Source: Flaccisagitta enflata (Eukaryota; Chaetognatha; Sagittoidea; Aphragmophora). From it: 64,000 nucleotides of DNA. Below the pieces are notes generated by a model. The model saw only the letters and a list, made by a program, of their open reading frames with translations, was not told the DNA's origin and searched no databases. The stretch spans positions 8,928,001 through 8,992,000 of the forward strand of contig OZ231127.1 in assembly GCA_965153355.1 (NCBI GenBank). Reading direction: 5' to 3'. Below, one piece after another: positions 24,301 to 34,497 of this stretch; position 1 is the stretch's first letter; the number at the start of each line of letters is the position of its first letter. Made by a program: the position numbers and the translations under genes.

Positions 24301-25792
24301 TAGTTTTGGGTGCAACCGTTACCTGCACAAGTTGGGCTACAATGAAAAAAAAAAAAAAATTTAGTAAGGAGGCTAAAAAAGGCCCAATCTTATGTAAAAA
24401 AACCTGGGGAATCCAACCGTGACCTTTTTAGAGCCCTACGCGGGAGCGTTTAGAAATGGCCCCAAAAAAACACCCAAAAATGGCTATTTTTGGGTATTTT
24501 TGGCCAAAATTTAGTACTTAGATGGAGGCCAAGTGTTTAAATTCATAGTTGGGGACACTTCAAGATGTAAGAGACTAGTAAAACAAGAATCATGATGATG
24601 GGGTTATTGTGGGGTACCTAAAAAGGCCCAAAAAGGGCCCCTAAAACGAAAAAAATGTAGTTTTTTTTTCATTGTGACTACAAAAATGAATGGAATGACT
24701 TCAAATTTGAAATGGAAGTTCCTTATAAATGCAACTACCATCATGTAAAAATTTGTGGCCCTCCTTAGATGGCTTCATAGGAAAATTTGGCCACCAAAAC
24801 CAAAAATCGCTCCCAAAAAATCAGTTTTGTGAGTTAATTGATCAAAAAACAGTATTTTAAGGTCAGGGTACCCCAATTTTTTTTTCTATTTTGCTAATAT
24901 AAGATGTTTGGAGGTTCCAAAAAAAATTTCAGGCCATATTTCCAAAAAATGGCTGAGATATGACCATTTGAAGCGACGTGGTAAAAATGGAAAACGCCAA
25001 AAATGGTCATTTTTGGTGATTTTTTAAAACAATTGGGTACAAAAAGGGGTCCCGTTCATTCTAATTCATAGTTGGGGACACTACAAGATGTAAGAGATTA
25101 TAAAAACAGGAATCATAATGATGGGGCTATTGTGGGGTACCTAAAAAGGCCCAAAGTGGGCCCCTAAACCAAAAAATATGTAGTTTTTTTTTTCATTGTG
25201 ACTACAAAAATGAATGGAATGCCTTCAAATTGGAAATGGAAGTTCTTAATAAATGCAACTACCATCATGTAAAAATTTGTGGCCCTCCTTAAATGGCTTC
25301 ATAGGAAAATTTGGCCACAAAAACCAAAAATCGCTCAAAAAAATCAGTTTTTTTAGTTCATTGACCTAAAAACAATATTTCAAGGTCAGGGTTCCCCAAT
25401 TTTTTTTTCTATTTTGCTATTATAAGATGTTTGGAGGTTCCAAAAAAAATTTCAGGCCATATTTCCAAAAAATGGCTGAGATATGACCATTTGAAGCGAC
25501 GTGGTAAAACTGAAAAATGCCAAAAATGGTCATTTTTGGTGATTTTTTAAAACAATTGGATACAAAAAGGGGTCCCGTTCATTTTAATTCATAGTTGGGG
25601 ACACTACAAGATGTAAGAGATTATAAAAACAGGAATCATAATGATGGGGCTATGGTGGGGTACCTAAAAAGGCCCAAAAAGGGCCCCTGAAGCAAAAAAT
25701 AAATAGTTTTTTTTTCATTGTGACTACAAAAATGAATGGAATGCCTTCAAATTAGAAATGGAAGTTCCTAATAAATGCAACTACCATCATGA

Positions 25793-26053
25793 TTTGGTTT
25801 TGGAAACAGTGCCTCGATAATCGGTGCCATTTTGAAGGTTATAACAGTTCTTTGTGCAGCCAGTTTCAAATTCCCTGACCAAGGGGACAGCGTACATCCC
25901 CTTATTTTGTCGCATCGGGCGTTGTTGCCAAACAACACACATGGAGGGGTGTATAAACATGTTGTTTGCTGTCACAACACGTACTAGGAATGTGGCAAAT
26001 GCCGCCCCTGAAAGAATGGCAGAGGCTGACATTCTTGCTGTTTCCTGAAACAA
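25793..26053 (-). pseudogene. Kringle-domain exon fragment
   Basis: An 88-codon frame with a hydrophobic start (MSASAILSGAAFATFLVRVV, possible signal peptide, Met at 26032). It ends in GCTKNCYNLQNGTDYRGTVS. The CYxxxNGxDYRGTxSKTKS pattern is the N-terminal third of a kringle domain (family knowledge). A splice-acceptor-like TTGTTTCAG lies at 26053-26045. The kringle is cut off right after its SKTK motif, exactly where the transposon arm begins, so the remaining kringle cysteines are missing. It is a captured exon or the remains of a gene interrupted by the transposon. No other exon of such a gene is visible in the window. Confidence 0.65.
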
Positions 26054-26560
26054 GTGAGAGTAATTTGGAGATTTTTTTTAATCCATCCATTCTACACCCT
26101 GAAACTAAACACAGCTATGATTTCATTCTTATAAGTCATGGATACCCAAATCTGCACCATGCTGTCAAGGTTAGTAGATCAGTTGGTCCTTTTGTCACAT
26201 TTTTGAATCCCATGTGGTTTTTGTGTTACTGCTCCTGCCCAACCATTCCTCAATAAATTGCTGTGTATCCAGCTTTGTTTTTATCCTTTAAAAACTACTG
26301 TAAAACCTTGCTACAACCGCTACTATATTGTTTCCCTACTTGGACAGGTAACATTGATATATACATAGAAAGAAAAAAAATGTTTATTTACCTGCAAGGG
26401 TGTCTGCAATGCTGACAGCCATGCACTGGTAGTTCCAACAAAATCCAAAAAAGAGTCAACAACTAATGTTTTTCTAAAAAAAAGTTAAGAAAGGCAACAT
26501 ATTATCCAGAGCATACTAAAGAAAAATAAAACCTTTTTCATCCAGAGCATAAGTAAAAAC
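26054..26560. other. Transposon interior without gene
   Basis: It contains a short reverse-strand fragment of the hairpin-family 5-prime end (about 26228-26277: CTGCTCCTGCCC, then GTGTATCCAGCTTTG). It also has an AT-rich stretch with no coding signal. Confidence 0.5.
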
Positions 26561-26561
26561 A

Positions 26562-26966
26562 GGTTGCCCAAGGGCAATATGTGGTCAGCGATACCCGTTG
26601 CCCTGCTTTGCATGGTTGTAAATCGGAATGAGAGGCAGGGCAGCGGCCCCAAAGTCCTGTAAAACACAGGGGACTTTCATTCATTCGTCCATCCATCCGT
26701 CCGTCTGTCTGTCCGCCCCCCCCAGGCCCTCTCAGGCCTGAAATCTGCCCTCTCAGACCTAAAATCTGGCCTCTCAGGCCCAAAATCTGCCCTCTCAGGC
26801 CTTGAATCTGGGAGGGCAGATTTCAGGCCCGAGAGGGCTAATCTAAGGCCTGGGAGGATATGTCTCAGGGCTGATAGGGCAGATCTAAGGCCAGGGAGGA
26901 CAGGTTTCAGGCCTGAGAGGGCAGATTCAAGGCCTGAGAGGGCAGATTTCAGGCCTGAGAGGGCAG
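26562..26966 (+). repeat. Inverted-arm repeat, left arm plus CAGGCCTGAAATC core
   Basis: CAGGTTGCCCAAGGGCAATA, the GCAGGGCAGCGGCCCC block and the hairpin CCTGTAAAACACAGG. These are followed by (CATC/CGTC)n and a minisatellite of CTCTCAGGCCTGAAATCTGCC units whose orientation flips near 26810. It is truncated by the right transposon arm at about 26967. Confidence 0.7.
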
Positions 26967-27668
26967 ATTTTTGTTTTTAGGTCAATTAACTCAAAAAACT
27001 GATTTTTTTGGAGCGATTTTTGGTTTTTTGTGGCCAAATTTTCCTATGAAGCCATCTAAGGAGGGCCACAAATTTTTACATGATGGTAGTTGCATCTATA
27101 AGGAACTTCCATTTCAAATTTGAAGTCATTCCATTCATTTTTGTAGTCACAATGAAAAAAAAACTACATTTTTTTCGTTTTAGGGGCCTTTTTGGGCCTT
27201 TTTAGGTACCCCACAATAGCCCCATCATTATGATTCCTGTTTTTATAATCTCTTACATCTTGTAGTGTCCCCAACTATGAATTAAAATGAACAGGACCCC
27301 TTTTTGTACCCAATTGTTTAAAAAAATCACAAAAAATAACCATTTTCGGCGTTTTCCATTTTTACCACGTCGCTTCAAATGGTCATATCTCAGCCATTTT
27401 TTGTAAATATGGCCTGAAATTTTTTTTGGAACCTCCAAACATCTTAAATTAGCAAAATAGAAAAAAAAAATTGGGGTACCCTGACCTTATAATATTGTTT
27501 TTAGGTCAATGAACTCAAAAAACTGATTTTTTTGGAGCGTTTTTTGGTTTTTGTTGCCAAATTTTCCTATGAAGCCATCTAAGGAGGGCCACAAATTTTT
27601 ACATGATGGTAGTTGCATTTATAAGGAACTTCCATTTCAAATTTGAAGTCATTCCATTCATTTTTGTA

Positions 27669-28266
27669 CACCGTCTTTAAATCGGTTTGACTTTTAGTAA
27701 ACCTTAATAAATCGAAAACTATTGGGAGAAAAGTCTTCAAATTTTCAGTGTATGTAGGTAATATGCTACGGTTTTGTCATGCCAAATCTCAATGTTAAGT
27801 TCAGAAGTGTTGGAAGTCAGCATAACATTGAAAAAAACTACAATTTTGTGGGCCAAATCAACTTTTGATATTTTTTTTTGAAAGAGATTGTTACTATTTG
27901 CTTGCTACGTCTATAGAAACCCTTTTAAATATCTAAGGTTTTGATACTTATGCAAGAAATGTGTAATTTTTGAACTTTTATCTGTCGTTTGAGACTCATC
28001 CCAGGGTTTTAGGTCAATTCCTTTGGAAAAGGCAAATTGTCAAAGACCGCCTCTTTAAAAAAAGATCACAAAAAATGATAAGGCATAAAAAATGGTAGTT
28101 TAATCAATGTTATGTTGACCGCCAATACTTAAGAGCTCAATATCTAGATTTGGCATAACAAAACCGTAGCTTACTACCAACATACACTGAAAATTTGAAG
28201 ACTTTTCTCCCAATAGTTTTTGATTTATAAAGGTTTACAAAAAGTCAATCCGATTTAAAGACCCTG
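27669..28266. mobile_element. Fold-back MITE with TA duplication, inserted in transposon arm
   Basis: 598 bp. The ends CACCGTCTTTAAATCGG and CCGATTTAAAGACCCTG are inverted repeats that continue for about 90 bp. TA flanks are at 27667-27668 and 28267-28268. The empty site is known from the other arm copies: TTTTTGTAGTCACAATG becomes TTTTTGTA-[insert]-TAGTCACAATG. This is direct proof of the insertion and its boundaries. Confidence 0.93.
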
Positions 28267-28645
28267 TAGTCACAATGAAAAAAAAAACTACATTTTTTCC
28301 GTTTTAGGGGCCCTTTTTGGGCCTTTTTAGGTACCCCACAATAGCCCCATCATCATGATTCTTGTTTTACTAGTCTCTTACATCTTGAAGTGTCCCCAAC
28401 TATGAAATTAAACACTTGGCCTCCATTTAAGTACTAAATTTTGGCCAAAAATACCCAAAAATAGCCATTTTTGGGTGTTTTTTTGGGGCCGTTTCTAAAC
28501 GCCCCCGCGTAGGGCTCTGAAAAGGTCACGGTTGGATTTCCCACATTTTTTTACACAAGATTGACTTTTTTCTAGCCTCCTTACTCAATTTTTTTTTTGC
28601 GATGAGAAATGATGCAGCTAGCTCAACTTGTGCAGGTAACGGGCA

Positions 28646-28829
28646 ATAGCTTAAAAATAGTTGGAAAATTTCCAAATAAAGAAAGAAAAAGAAATTTGTA
28701 TAAACGTGTCTTGCATGTATATATATTTAGGACTACAATAACCAAATCCAAAACTAGACTGCTTGATGGGAATAAAACGGTTTGCACGATCAAATAAAGT
28801 AATTAACTGTAATCCTTTGAATAGAATAA
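28646..28829. other. No gene seen
   Basis: AT-rich sequence between the long-arm transposon and the next dispersed repeat. Confidence 0.4.
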
Positions 28830-28975
28830 GGGAGCGTTTCTGGTCAGAGACAATCGCATTTTTAACGGGCCACTCAGCCGCTCGCTACACTTGTTCTTTC
28901 GCACCGTTAACTCTGCTCACTCGCTTTGCAGTGCTCCGCTCGCTTTGCTCGCTCGCTCCATTCATGTATATGTGC
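28830..28975 (+). repeat. Dispersed GCTCGCTCC-rich repeat, copy 2
   Basis: GGGAGCGTTTCTGGTCAGAG, then TTTTTAACGGGCCACTCAGC and CGCTCGCTTTGCTCGC. It ends about 90 bp before the ATG of the HOP-CD225 gene and so probably lies within its promoter or 5-prime untranslated region. Confidence 0.75.
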
Positions 28976-29065
28976 TCATGCTGTGAACGCGTTCGGAGGA
29001 AACAAACGCGTTTTTGGTTGTCAGTAAAAACTTGCCCTTAAGGATCCTCAACGCGCCAAAAAACA

Positions 29066-31093
29066 ATGACGACGGCAAACGAATTCAAAGAAAAGGGTAA
29101 CAAGGCTTTGGCAGCGGGTAAGGGGAAAGAGGCGGTAGAACATTATTCATCCGCCATCGCTCGCGACTCCTCCAACTTCATCCCCTACTCCAATCGAAGC
29201 GCCGCCTATTGCAAACTACAGGAATACCAAAAGGCGCTCATAGACGCCAATCATTTCAATCATTTCAATCCCTCAATTCACTGCTACAGAATAAATCCGT
29301 TGGTATTGAAAATCCATTAATGATGTATGCGCTTAAAATCCGTTTGAGCGATATAAACGAGTTTATTTATAGTGGAAGCATATTATATGCTTAACAATTC
29401 TTCATATAATACTCTCCCCGCGTATTCAAATTCTTCCAAGCTTCCCAGATGCATATGGGTTTTCTGTACCACGCAAATAGAAATATAGGCGCACTTTTGA
29501 ATAACTCATTATGATGCCATACAGCCATACAATTTTAAAGAAATAACATAAAAATCGTAGACCAAATTTTAAAACCTTATGAAAGAACTTTTATTTGGCA
29601 CAAATCCCAGGGCTACGGACGCAAAGCTACAGCATTGGAATTCATGGGCCGATACGCCGATGCTGTTGTGGTTTACCAGGAAGCCCTCAAAATTGATCCA
29701 GGAAATGAACAATACAGAGAAGCCATGGCTAACGTCATCAAGGTAACAAATCGGCCCTGACCACGGATCTTCCAGATACGGGCGGAAATTCTCACAAAGT
29801 AGGTCATCTACAACTATTCAGACTTGTTGAGGCTCTTAAAATTATTCTACTCACATTTCTTGCACACTCCAGAACATGATTTGTTTCAAATGGGCGATTG
29901 GCGCCCCTGACATCTTCGCCAAGTTGGAGAGGGATCCGCGGACAAAGGATTTCACCAAAGATCCCAGCTTCATCTCCACCATTAAACTCCTCCAAGCCAA
30001 CCCTGACGCCATCATGCAACACCTCTCAGACCCCAGGTTTAGCGCGCGCATTTATGGTCTCTGTTTTGAGTTTAAAATTAGTCTTGAGGAGACATTTCCA
30101 GGGGTGTATAGAATTGAGACGCTTTTGATCCCCCCCTTTGATTTTCTTCCCCACAATGCATTGTGTTGCATTCTAAAATCTTTGATATTCTTCCCCATAG
30201 AGCATCAAACCGTGTAGTTAAGGTTTGAATAGTGTTGAATTTATTTTACTGATCAGTTTTTATGATTGGGTACTGCCAGAAGTTATATTTTCTCCCTATT
30301 TTTTTCCCCCCAATCTCCAAACCCTCTGATTTTTCCCTCCTACTGGGGGAGGAACTCACTTATATACAGACCTGGTTATTTCATCAATTTGTGGTAAAAT
30401 GATAATTCACAGACAAGAATCAGTGTCCACTGACTGTCAAATCAATTTGAATTGTGTCCATTTCTCCCAAATCACAGAATCATGAGCGCCTTGTCTGTGA
30501 TTATGGGTTTTGATGTGTCCAGCAGCGAGGCTCCTCCACCCCCTTCTTCCTTTCTGCGCACTCAAGCATGGAGTGAGGATTCAGCGCCGAAATTGGCAGC
30601 ACCAGAGAAGCCAAAGCCGCCTAAACCGGCTCCTCCAATGCCAGGTTATATTTTTGTCGGATACGCCGGTGATGGAGGTGGTCCATCAGATCAGCCGCAA
30701 ATTTTCTTCTTTGAGTCGGAGCCCCCAATACCAGAAAATGAGGCGCCAGATTATCTGGAGTGGGCCATCCTGGCGACGATCCTCCTGGTGATCTGCTTTC
30801 CGTTCTTCCTGCCGATAAGTATCTTAGGTATCAAAAAGTCCAGAGAATGTCGTGCAGCCCGATTGAGGGGAGATCGCCTTACAGCCCTGGTTCGAGGCGA
30901 GGAAGCCAGAAGGTGCTGCAAGGTATCTCTCCAAATGATCGCGGGAATGGTTATCGCCATGTTAATTGTTGTTACCATAATTGTTATCAAATGTAAAGGG
31001 GGTAAATGTGGTAACAGTGGTAACAGTGTCTCCCAAGGAGGAGGCTTCCAAGGAGGGGGTTTTCGACGATTGGGCTTCCGACGAAGGGGCTGA
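29066..31093 (+). CDS. HOP/STI1 TPR1-DP1 fused to CD225/dispanin membrane domain (4 exons)
   Basis: Predicted exons are 29066-29302, 29611-29742, 29873-30036 and 30478-31093, about 382 residues in all. Exon 1 starts ATG and aligns with the HOP TPR1 domain without gaps: Lys8, Asn12 and Asn43 of the Hsp70-EEVD carboxylate clamp are present (FKEKGNKAL, YSNRSAAY). Exon 2 encodes GYGRKATALEFMGRYADAV, keeping the clamp Arg. Exon 3 and the first codons of exon 4 encode the DP1 domain (LERDPRT, LSDPRIMSALSVIMG). Without a stop, exon 4 continues through a Pro-rich linker (KPKPPKPAPPMPG) into DYLEWAILATILLVICFPFF, a Lys/Arg-rich loop and MIAGMVIAMLIVVTIIVI. This is the two-helix pattern of CD225/dispanin (IFITM-like) proteins. 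The tail is Gly/Arg-rich and ends GFRRRG. TPR2A, TPR2B and DP2 of full-length HOP are absent. Exon 2-3 and 3-4 junctions are GT-AG and keep frame. The exon 1-2 junction is uncertain. Likely role (inference): tethering Hsp70 clients to a membrane. Confidence 0.82.
29303..29610 (+). other. Intron 1 (donor uncertain)
   Basis: The acceptor CAAATCCCAG before GGCTACGG is good. The only donor that precedes the in-frame stop and keeps phase is GTATTG at 29303. With it, about 17 residues (after ALIDAN) replace the usual helix end and the Lys just before GYxRK, which in HOP belongs to the carboxylate clamp. The text CATTTCAATCATTTCAATC at 29254-29272 is a tandem duplication. No microexon restoring the expected ~11 residues was found by eye. 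Confidence 0.45.
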
Positions 31094-31836
31094 GGACCTC
31101 AGCTTTCAAGTCTGGAAACCATTATTTTTTTTATTTCTTCTGCACCATGCACATACAGATTGATTCATTGGTAATAGAAACATGAGTGTCTATACAGAGG
31201 CCTATACAGTATACAACCTATACAAATCAAAGACAAAGAAAAGACAAAGAAAAGAAAAGAAAATGAAAAGGAAAGGAAATGAAAAGAAAAGGGAAATATA
31301 ACCACGGCCTCTGAAAGAATGGTATGCAAAACCGGGCCCATAAGTGATAACTTTTTCAAATTTTACAGATCAAAGTGCTTAGTTCAACAGCTAATTAGAT
31401 TTCCTTCTCAAGAGTGTATAAAGACAGAAAAGTATTCTATGCTATACTGTGCTACCATTTGCGCTGACAGTCTTGCCAATGGGAGGGGGGGGGGGTAAAG
31501 GGGTGGGGGTGCCGCGTTTTCGGTTTGTATAGGGGACCAAAATTCCATCATGGGCCCCTGGCTCCCTTGCATTTTTAAGTTAAGACGACATCACAACTTG
31601 CATATCTACCATAGCAAATAGCCATGCTAATCTATTCACAATAAACTGTAATGCGCAAGCTCTTTCAGCGATAAAGCGACTGTAGTCATGCAAAATAAGA
31701 GAACTGTGTGTTTTTGTGTCAATGTACCCTTTAAGTCGCGGACTAGCAACTTTATAAGAGGTCTTGTGCGTGGGTGCGTGGGTCCATGTGTCTGACACAA
31801 AAGTTGTGTCTCTAGGTCTGTCAGTGAGCACGAGTC
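31094..31836. other. 3-prime flank of HOP-CD225 gene; no further gene
   Basis: It contains an AAAAGAAAAG-type A-rich tract (31220-31300), a G8 run near 31486, and AATAAA at 31640-31645. The last could serve as a poly(A) signal about 550 bp after the stop, though nearer non-canonical signals are possible. No other coding exon seen. Confidence 0.4.
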
Positions 31837-32374
31837 AACAAGTCATCCAAGGATCGCACATGGCAAGCGGTACCCGATGCCCTGCTTGGAGTGATCAGCT
31901 GAAGAAGTGGAGTGGGAGCAGGGCAGCAGCCCCAAAGGGCCGATGTCCTGTAGGACACAGGGGTGAATTTCCTTACGTCCTGAGAAGGCATATTTCAGGT
32001 TATTGGGACAATTTTCTATGTTATTCAATGGGAGTTGTACATTTTTTTACAATCTTTTTATCTATTTTCTATGTTATTCAATGAGAATTTCATCTTTTTT
32101 TCATTTTTCTTATCAATTTTACATGTAATCTAATTGGAACTTTGAATTTTTCTTCATTTTTTATTTAATTTTCATGTTATTTGATGGGAAATTTGCATTT
32201 TTTCTATATTTTTGTAAATTTCCCATGTTATTCAATGGGAAGTTTGCATTTTGTCATTTGCCCATGTTATACAATGGGAATTTGAGAATTGAGAAGCTTG
32301 GGGGGGACGTATGTACAGACGTACGGACGGACGTAAGGAAATTCACCCCTGTGTCCTACAGGACTGCCCAAAAA
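31837..32374. repeat. Inverted-arm repeat with TTCAATGGGAA core
   Basis: The left end is ACAAGTCATCCAAGGATCGC. The left arm ends GTCCTGTAGGACACAGGGG, TGAATTTCCTTACGTCC (31948-31980). The right arm is the exact inverse (GGACGTAAGGAAATTCACCC, CTGTGTCCTACAGGAC, to 32364), then TGCCCAAAAA. The core is a ~60-bp minisatellite containing ATGTTATTCAATGGGAA. The structure matches 36771-37267. Confidence 0.8.
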
Positions 32375-32397
32375 GGGAGAAAACAAGTTTTTCAGGT

Positions 32398-32502
32398 GCT
32401 TTTTGGTTATGTGTGTGTGAGGTATGAGGCATGGGGTGTGGATGGGGGTTGGTCGCCCCAGCCCACCCGTCCGCCACAATATTGTAACCCTGCGTTACTT
32501 GT
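32398..32502 (-). mobile_element. Hairpin-family 5-prime fragment (AAGTAACG subfamily)
   Basis: Read in reverse it is ACAAGTAACGCAGGGTTAC, then GACGGGTGGGCTGGGGCGACC, CCCCATCCACACCCC. No array or 3-prime hairpin follows. Confidence 0.6.
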
Positions 32503-33049
32503 TCAATTTCTGCGTCGTGTGATGAAGAGGCCTATGTCAACTAATCAATGTAGAGAATTATTGTAGATCTAGTAATTGCATTTTTTGGTAGCGTAAACTC
32601 CATTCTTACTTGCTTACAGGGTGTCACAAAATTTTTTGCTTCCTACGAGCAAAAATCCTCCACCTGTCCCTTCCTACTGGATACGCGTATGATTACCGCA
32701 AGTTGAATGCCTTATGTTACATGATATACCAAGTCACAAAGTATTAGATGGTCAGGGGTTTCTGAAGCCAGTAACTTAGTGCATGGAGGAATGAGATGGT
32801 GAGAGGGACAGAGTCCCAAAAGATACCCATTACCTATGCTTGAGCTGATAGAAATCATAGAGAATTTTTTGGCCCTTAGGGTAGAGAAACTTCAACACTT
32901 ATTATTCCAGTACGCAGAGGTTGAGATTTGGGCCCTAAGGCGGGGGTTCTGAGCCTTGAGGCTGGGATTTTAAGGCTTTATATTCGTTTAAACTAGAATT
33001 TCATCTATACAAATGTGTATTAAAGAAGACTTTACATACGATGGAAAAA

Positions 33050-33301
33050 ACAAGTAACAGGGTCACAATATCGTCGCGGACGGGTGGGCAGTGGCCTCCA
33101 ACCCCCAACCAAACCCCAATCCTCACCCCTCACACACAAACATACACAAAAAGTATCCAAAACGCTTGTTTTTCCACTATTCAACTCAATCATTATGGAC
33201 TGACTGATGGACCAATGGACCAACAGAATGACGGACCGACAGACTGACCAACAGACGGACAGACAAAGTCTTTTATAGAGTTGCGTGTCCGCAACTAAAA
33301 A
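33050..33301 (+). mobile_element. Hairpin-ended (GGAC)n element, AAGTAAC subfamily, complete
   Basis: The 5-prime end is ACAAGTAACAGGGTCACAAT; a GACGGGTGGGCAG block and a (CAAC/GGAC)n array follow. The 3-prime hairpin is AGTTGCG-TGTC-CGCAACT followed by AAAAA. Nested inside the hAT element 32617-34103. Confidence 0.85.
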
Positions 33302-33329
33302 CCATTCTGGCTTTTTTCCTCCTTGCTCC

Positions 33330-34045
33330 CTTCTTTCCTCCTTTCTTTTCTTCCTTCCTTCCTTCCTTTAAAAACAGGAGGAGAAAAAATTGTTCTGCCT
33401 ATCTTCCTACTTCCTCCCTACCTACCTTCCTTCTCTCCTTCCTTCCTTCCTTCCTTCCTTCCTTCTTTCCTTCCTTCTTTCCTTCCTTCTTTTAAAAACA
33501 AAAGGAAAAAAATTTTTCCTGTTTTTCTTCTTTCTTCCTTTCTTCCTTCCTTCATTCCTTCCTTCCTACTTTCTTTCCTCCTTTCCTTCCTTCCTTCCTT
33601 TAAAAACAGTAAGAGGAAAACTTTTTCTTCCACTCTTTCCCTTCCTTCCTTCCTTCCTTCCTTCCTTCCTTCCTTCCTACTTTCCTTTCTTCTTTCCTTC
33701 CTTCCTTCCTTTAAAAACAAGAGGGAAAAACTTATTCTGCCTTTCTTCTTCCCTTCCTAATTTCCTTTTTTCCTTCTTTTCTATCTCCCTTCCTTCCTTC
33801 CTCCCTCACTTCTTTGCTTCCTCCCTTCCTTTTTTCCTTCCTTCCTTCCTTTATAAACAGGAGGAATACACTTTTTCTGCCTTTCTTCTTCCTTCCTTCC
33901 TTCCTTCCTTCTTTCCTTCCTTCCTTCCTTCCTTCCTTCCTTCTTCCTTCCTTTTCTTTTCTTTTCCTTCCTTTTCCTTCCTTTTCTTCTTTCCTTCTTC
34001 CTCTTTTTTTTCTTTCTCTCCTTCTTCCCCCCTTCCCTTCCTACC
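33330..34045. repeat. Higher-order (CTTC)n array
   Basis: (CTTC)n blocks are separated by five copies of a TTTAAAAACAGGAGG-type spacer (near 33367, 33490, 33600, 33710 and 33850), giving a 110-140-bp higher-order unit. Ser/Phe/Pro/Leu-rich frames are artefacts. Confidence 0.9.
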
Positions 34046-34111
34046 AGCCTAGCTAGCTTCCTACGAGCGCCGCTCGCGTGCTCGGGCACTTTGTGACACC
34101 CTGCTTGCTTA

Positions 34112-34462
34112 ACTGAAAGAAAATGCATTCTTACATCTTCTTTATTCTAAATGTGTACCGAAATTAACATATGGTGTGGTGGTAATCAATTATACTGCTG
34201 CAGAGAAAAATGTTGGCTATGTTGCATTAAACAATGCCATGTTTTTTCCTATTCAAGACAGCGGTGTTTGGATTCATTAATGTATCATAGGAATGATATT
34301 TTGCGATTTATCTCAAATCTACTGCTTAAAACGGAGGAAAATGGCCGCAGTCTAACCCCCTATTTGATCCCCATAACTTTCTCTCTTTTTTTTTAGCGGT
34401 GACATTGTGTATTTGATTGCAGTTTTTAGATACGTCCGTCAGGAACGCATCTCTAAAAGAGG

Positions 34463-34497
<35 letters not shown>

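Larger units (their letters stand above)
24308..28645. mobile_element. Long-arm inverted-repeat DNA transposon, copy 1 (A end left, B end right)
   Basis: A 4.3-kb composite. The left arm (24310-25793) begins CCGTTACCTGCACAAGTTGG (A end: GGGCTACAATG). The right arm (26967-28644, reversed) begins CCGTTACCTGCACAAGTTGA (B end: GAGCTAGCTGC). Each arm contains tandem units of about 525 bp; CATAGTTGGGGACACT recurs near 24546, 25067 and 25591. The 4-bp flanks read GCAA on both sides. Inside lie a kringle exon fragment, a piece of a hairpin-family element and a left-armed inverted repeat. A 598-bp MITE sits in the right arm. No transposase is visible. Superfamily unknown; Chapaev, Academ or Sola-like elements are possible from the 4-bp duplication. 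Confidence 0.8.
32617..34103. mobile_element. hAT-type non-autonomous element (1487 bp) with nested repeats
   Basis: The ends CAGGGTGTCACAAA and TTTGTGACACCCTG are a perfect 14-bp inverted repeat. The 8-bp flank CTTGCTTA is duplicated exactly (32609-32616 and 34104-34111). The interior holds a hairpin-family element (33050-33301) and a five-unit higher-order (CTTC)n array. No transposase frame remains. Confidence 0.93.

Noticed and set aside
33323-34128. Ser/Phe/Pro and Arg/Lys/Glu frames up to 220 codons
   Set aside because: Translations of the higher-order (CTTC)n array inside an hAT element.
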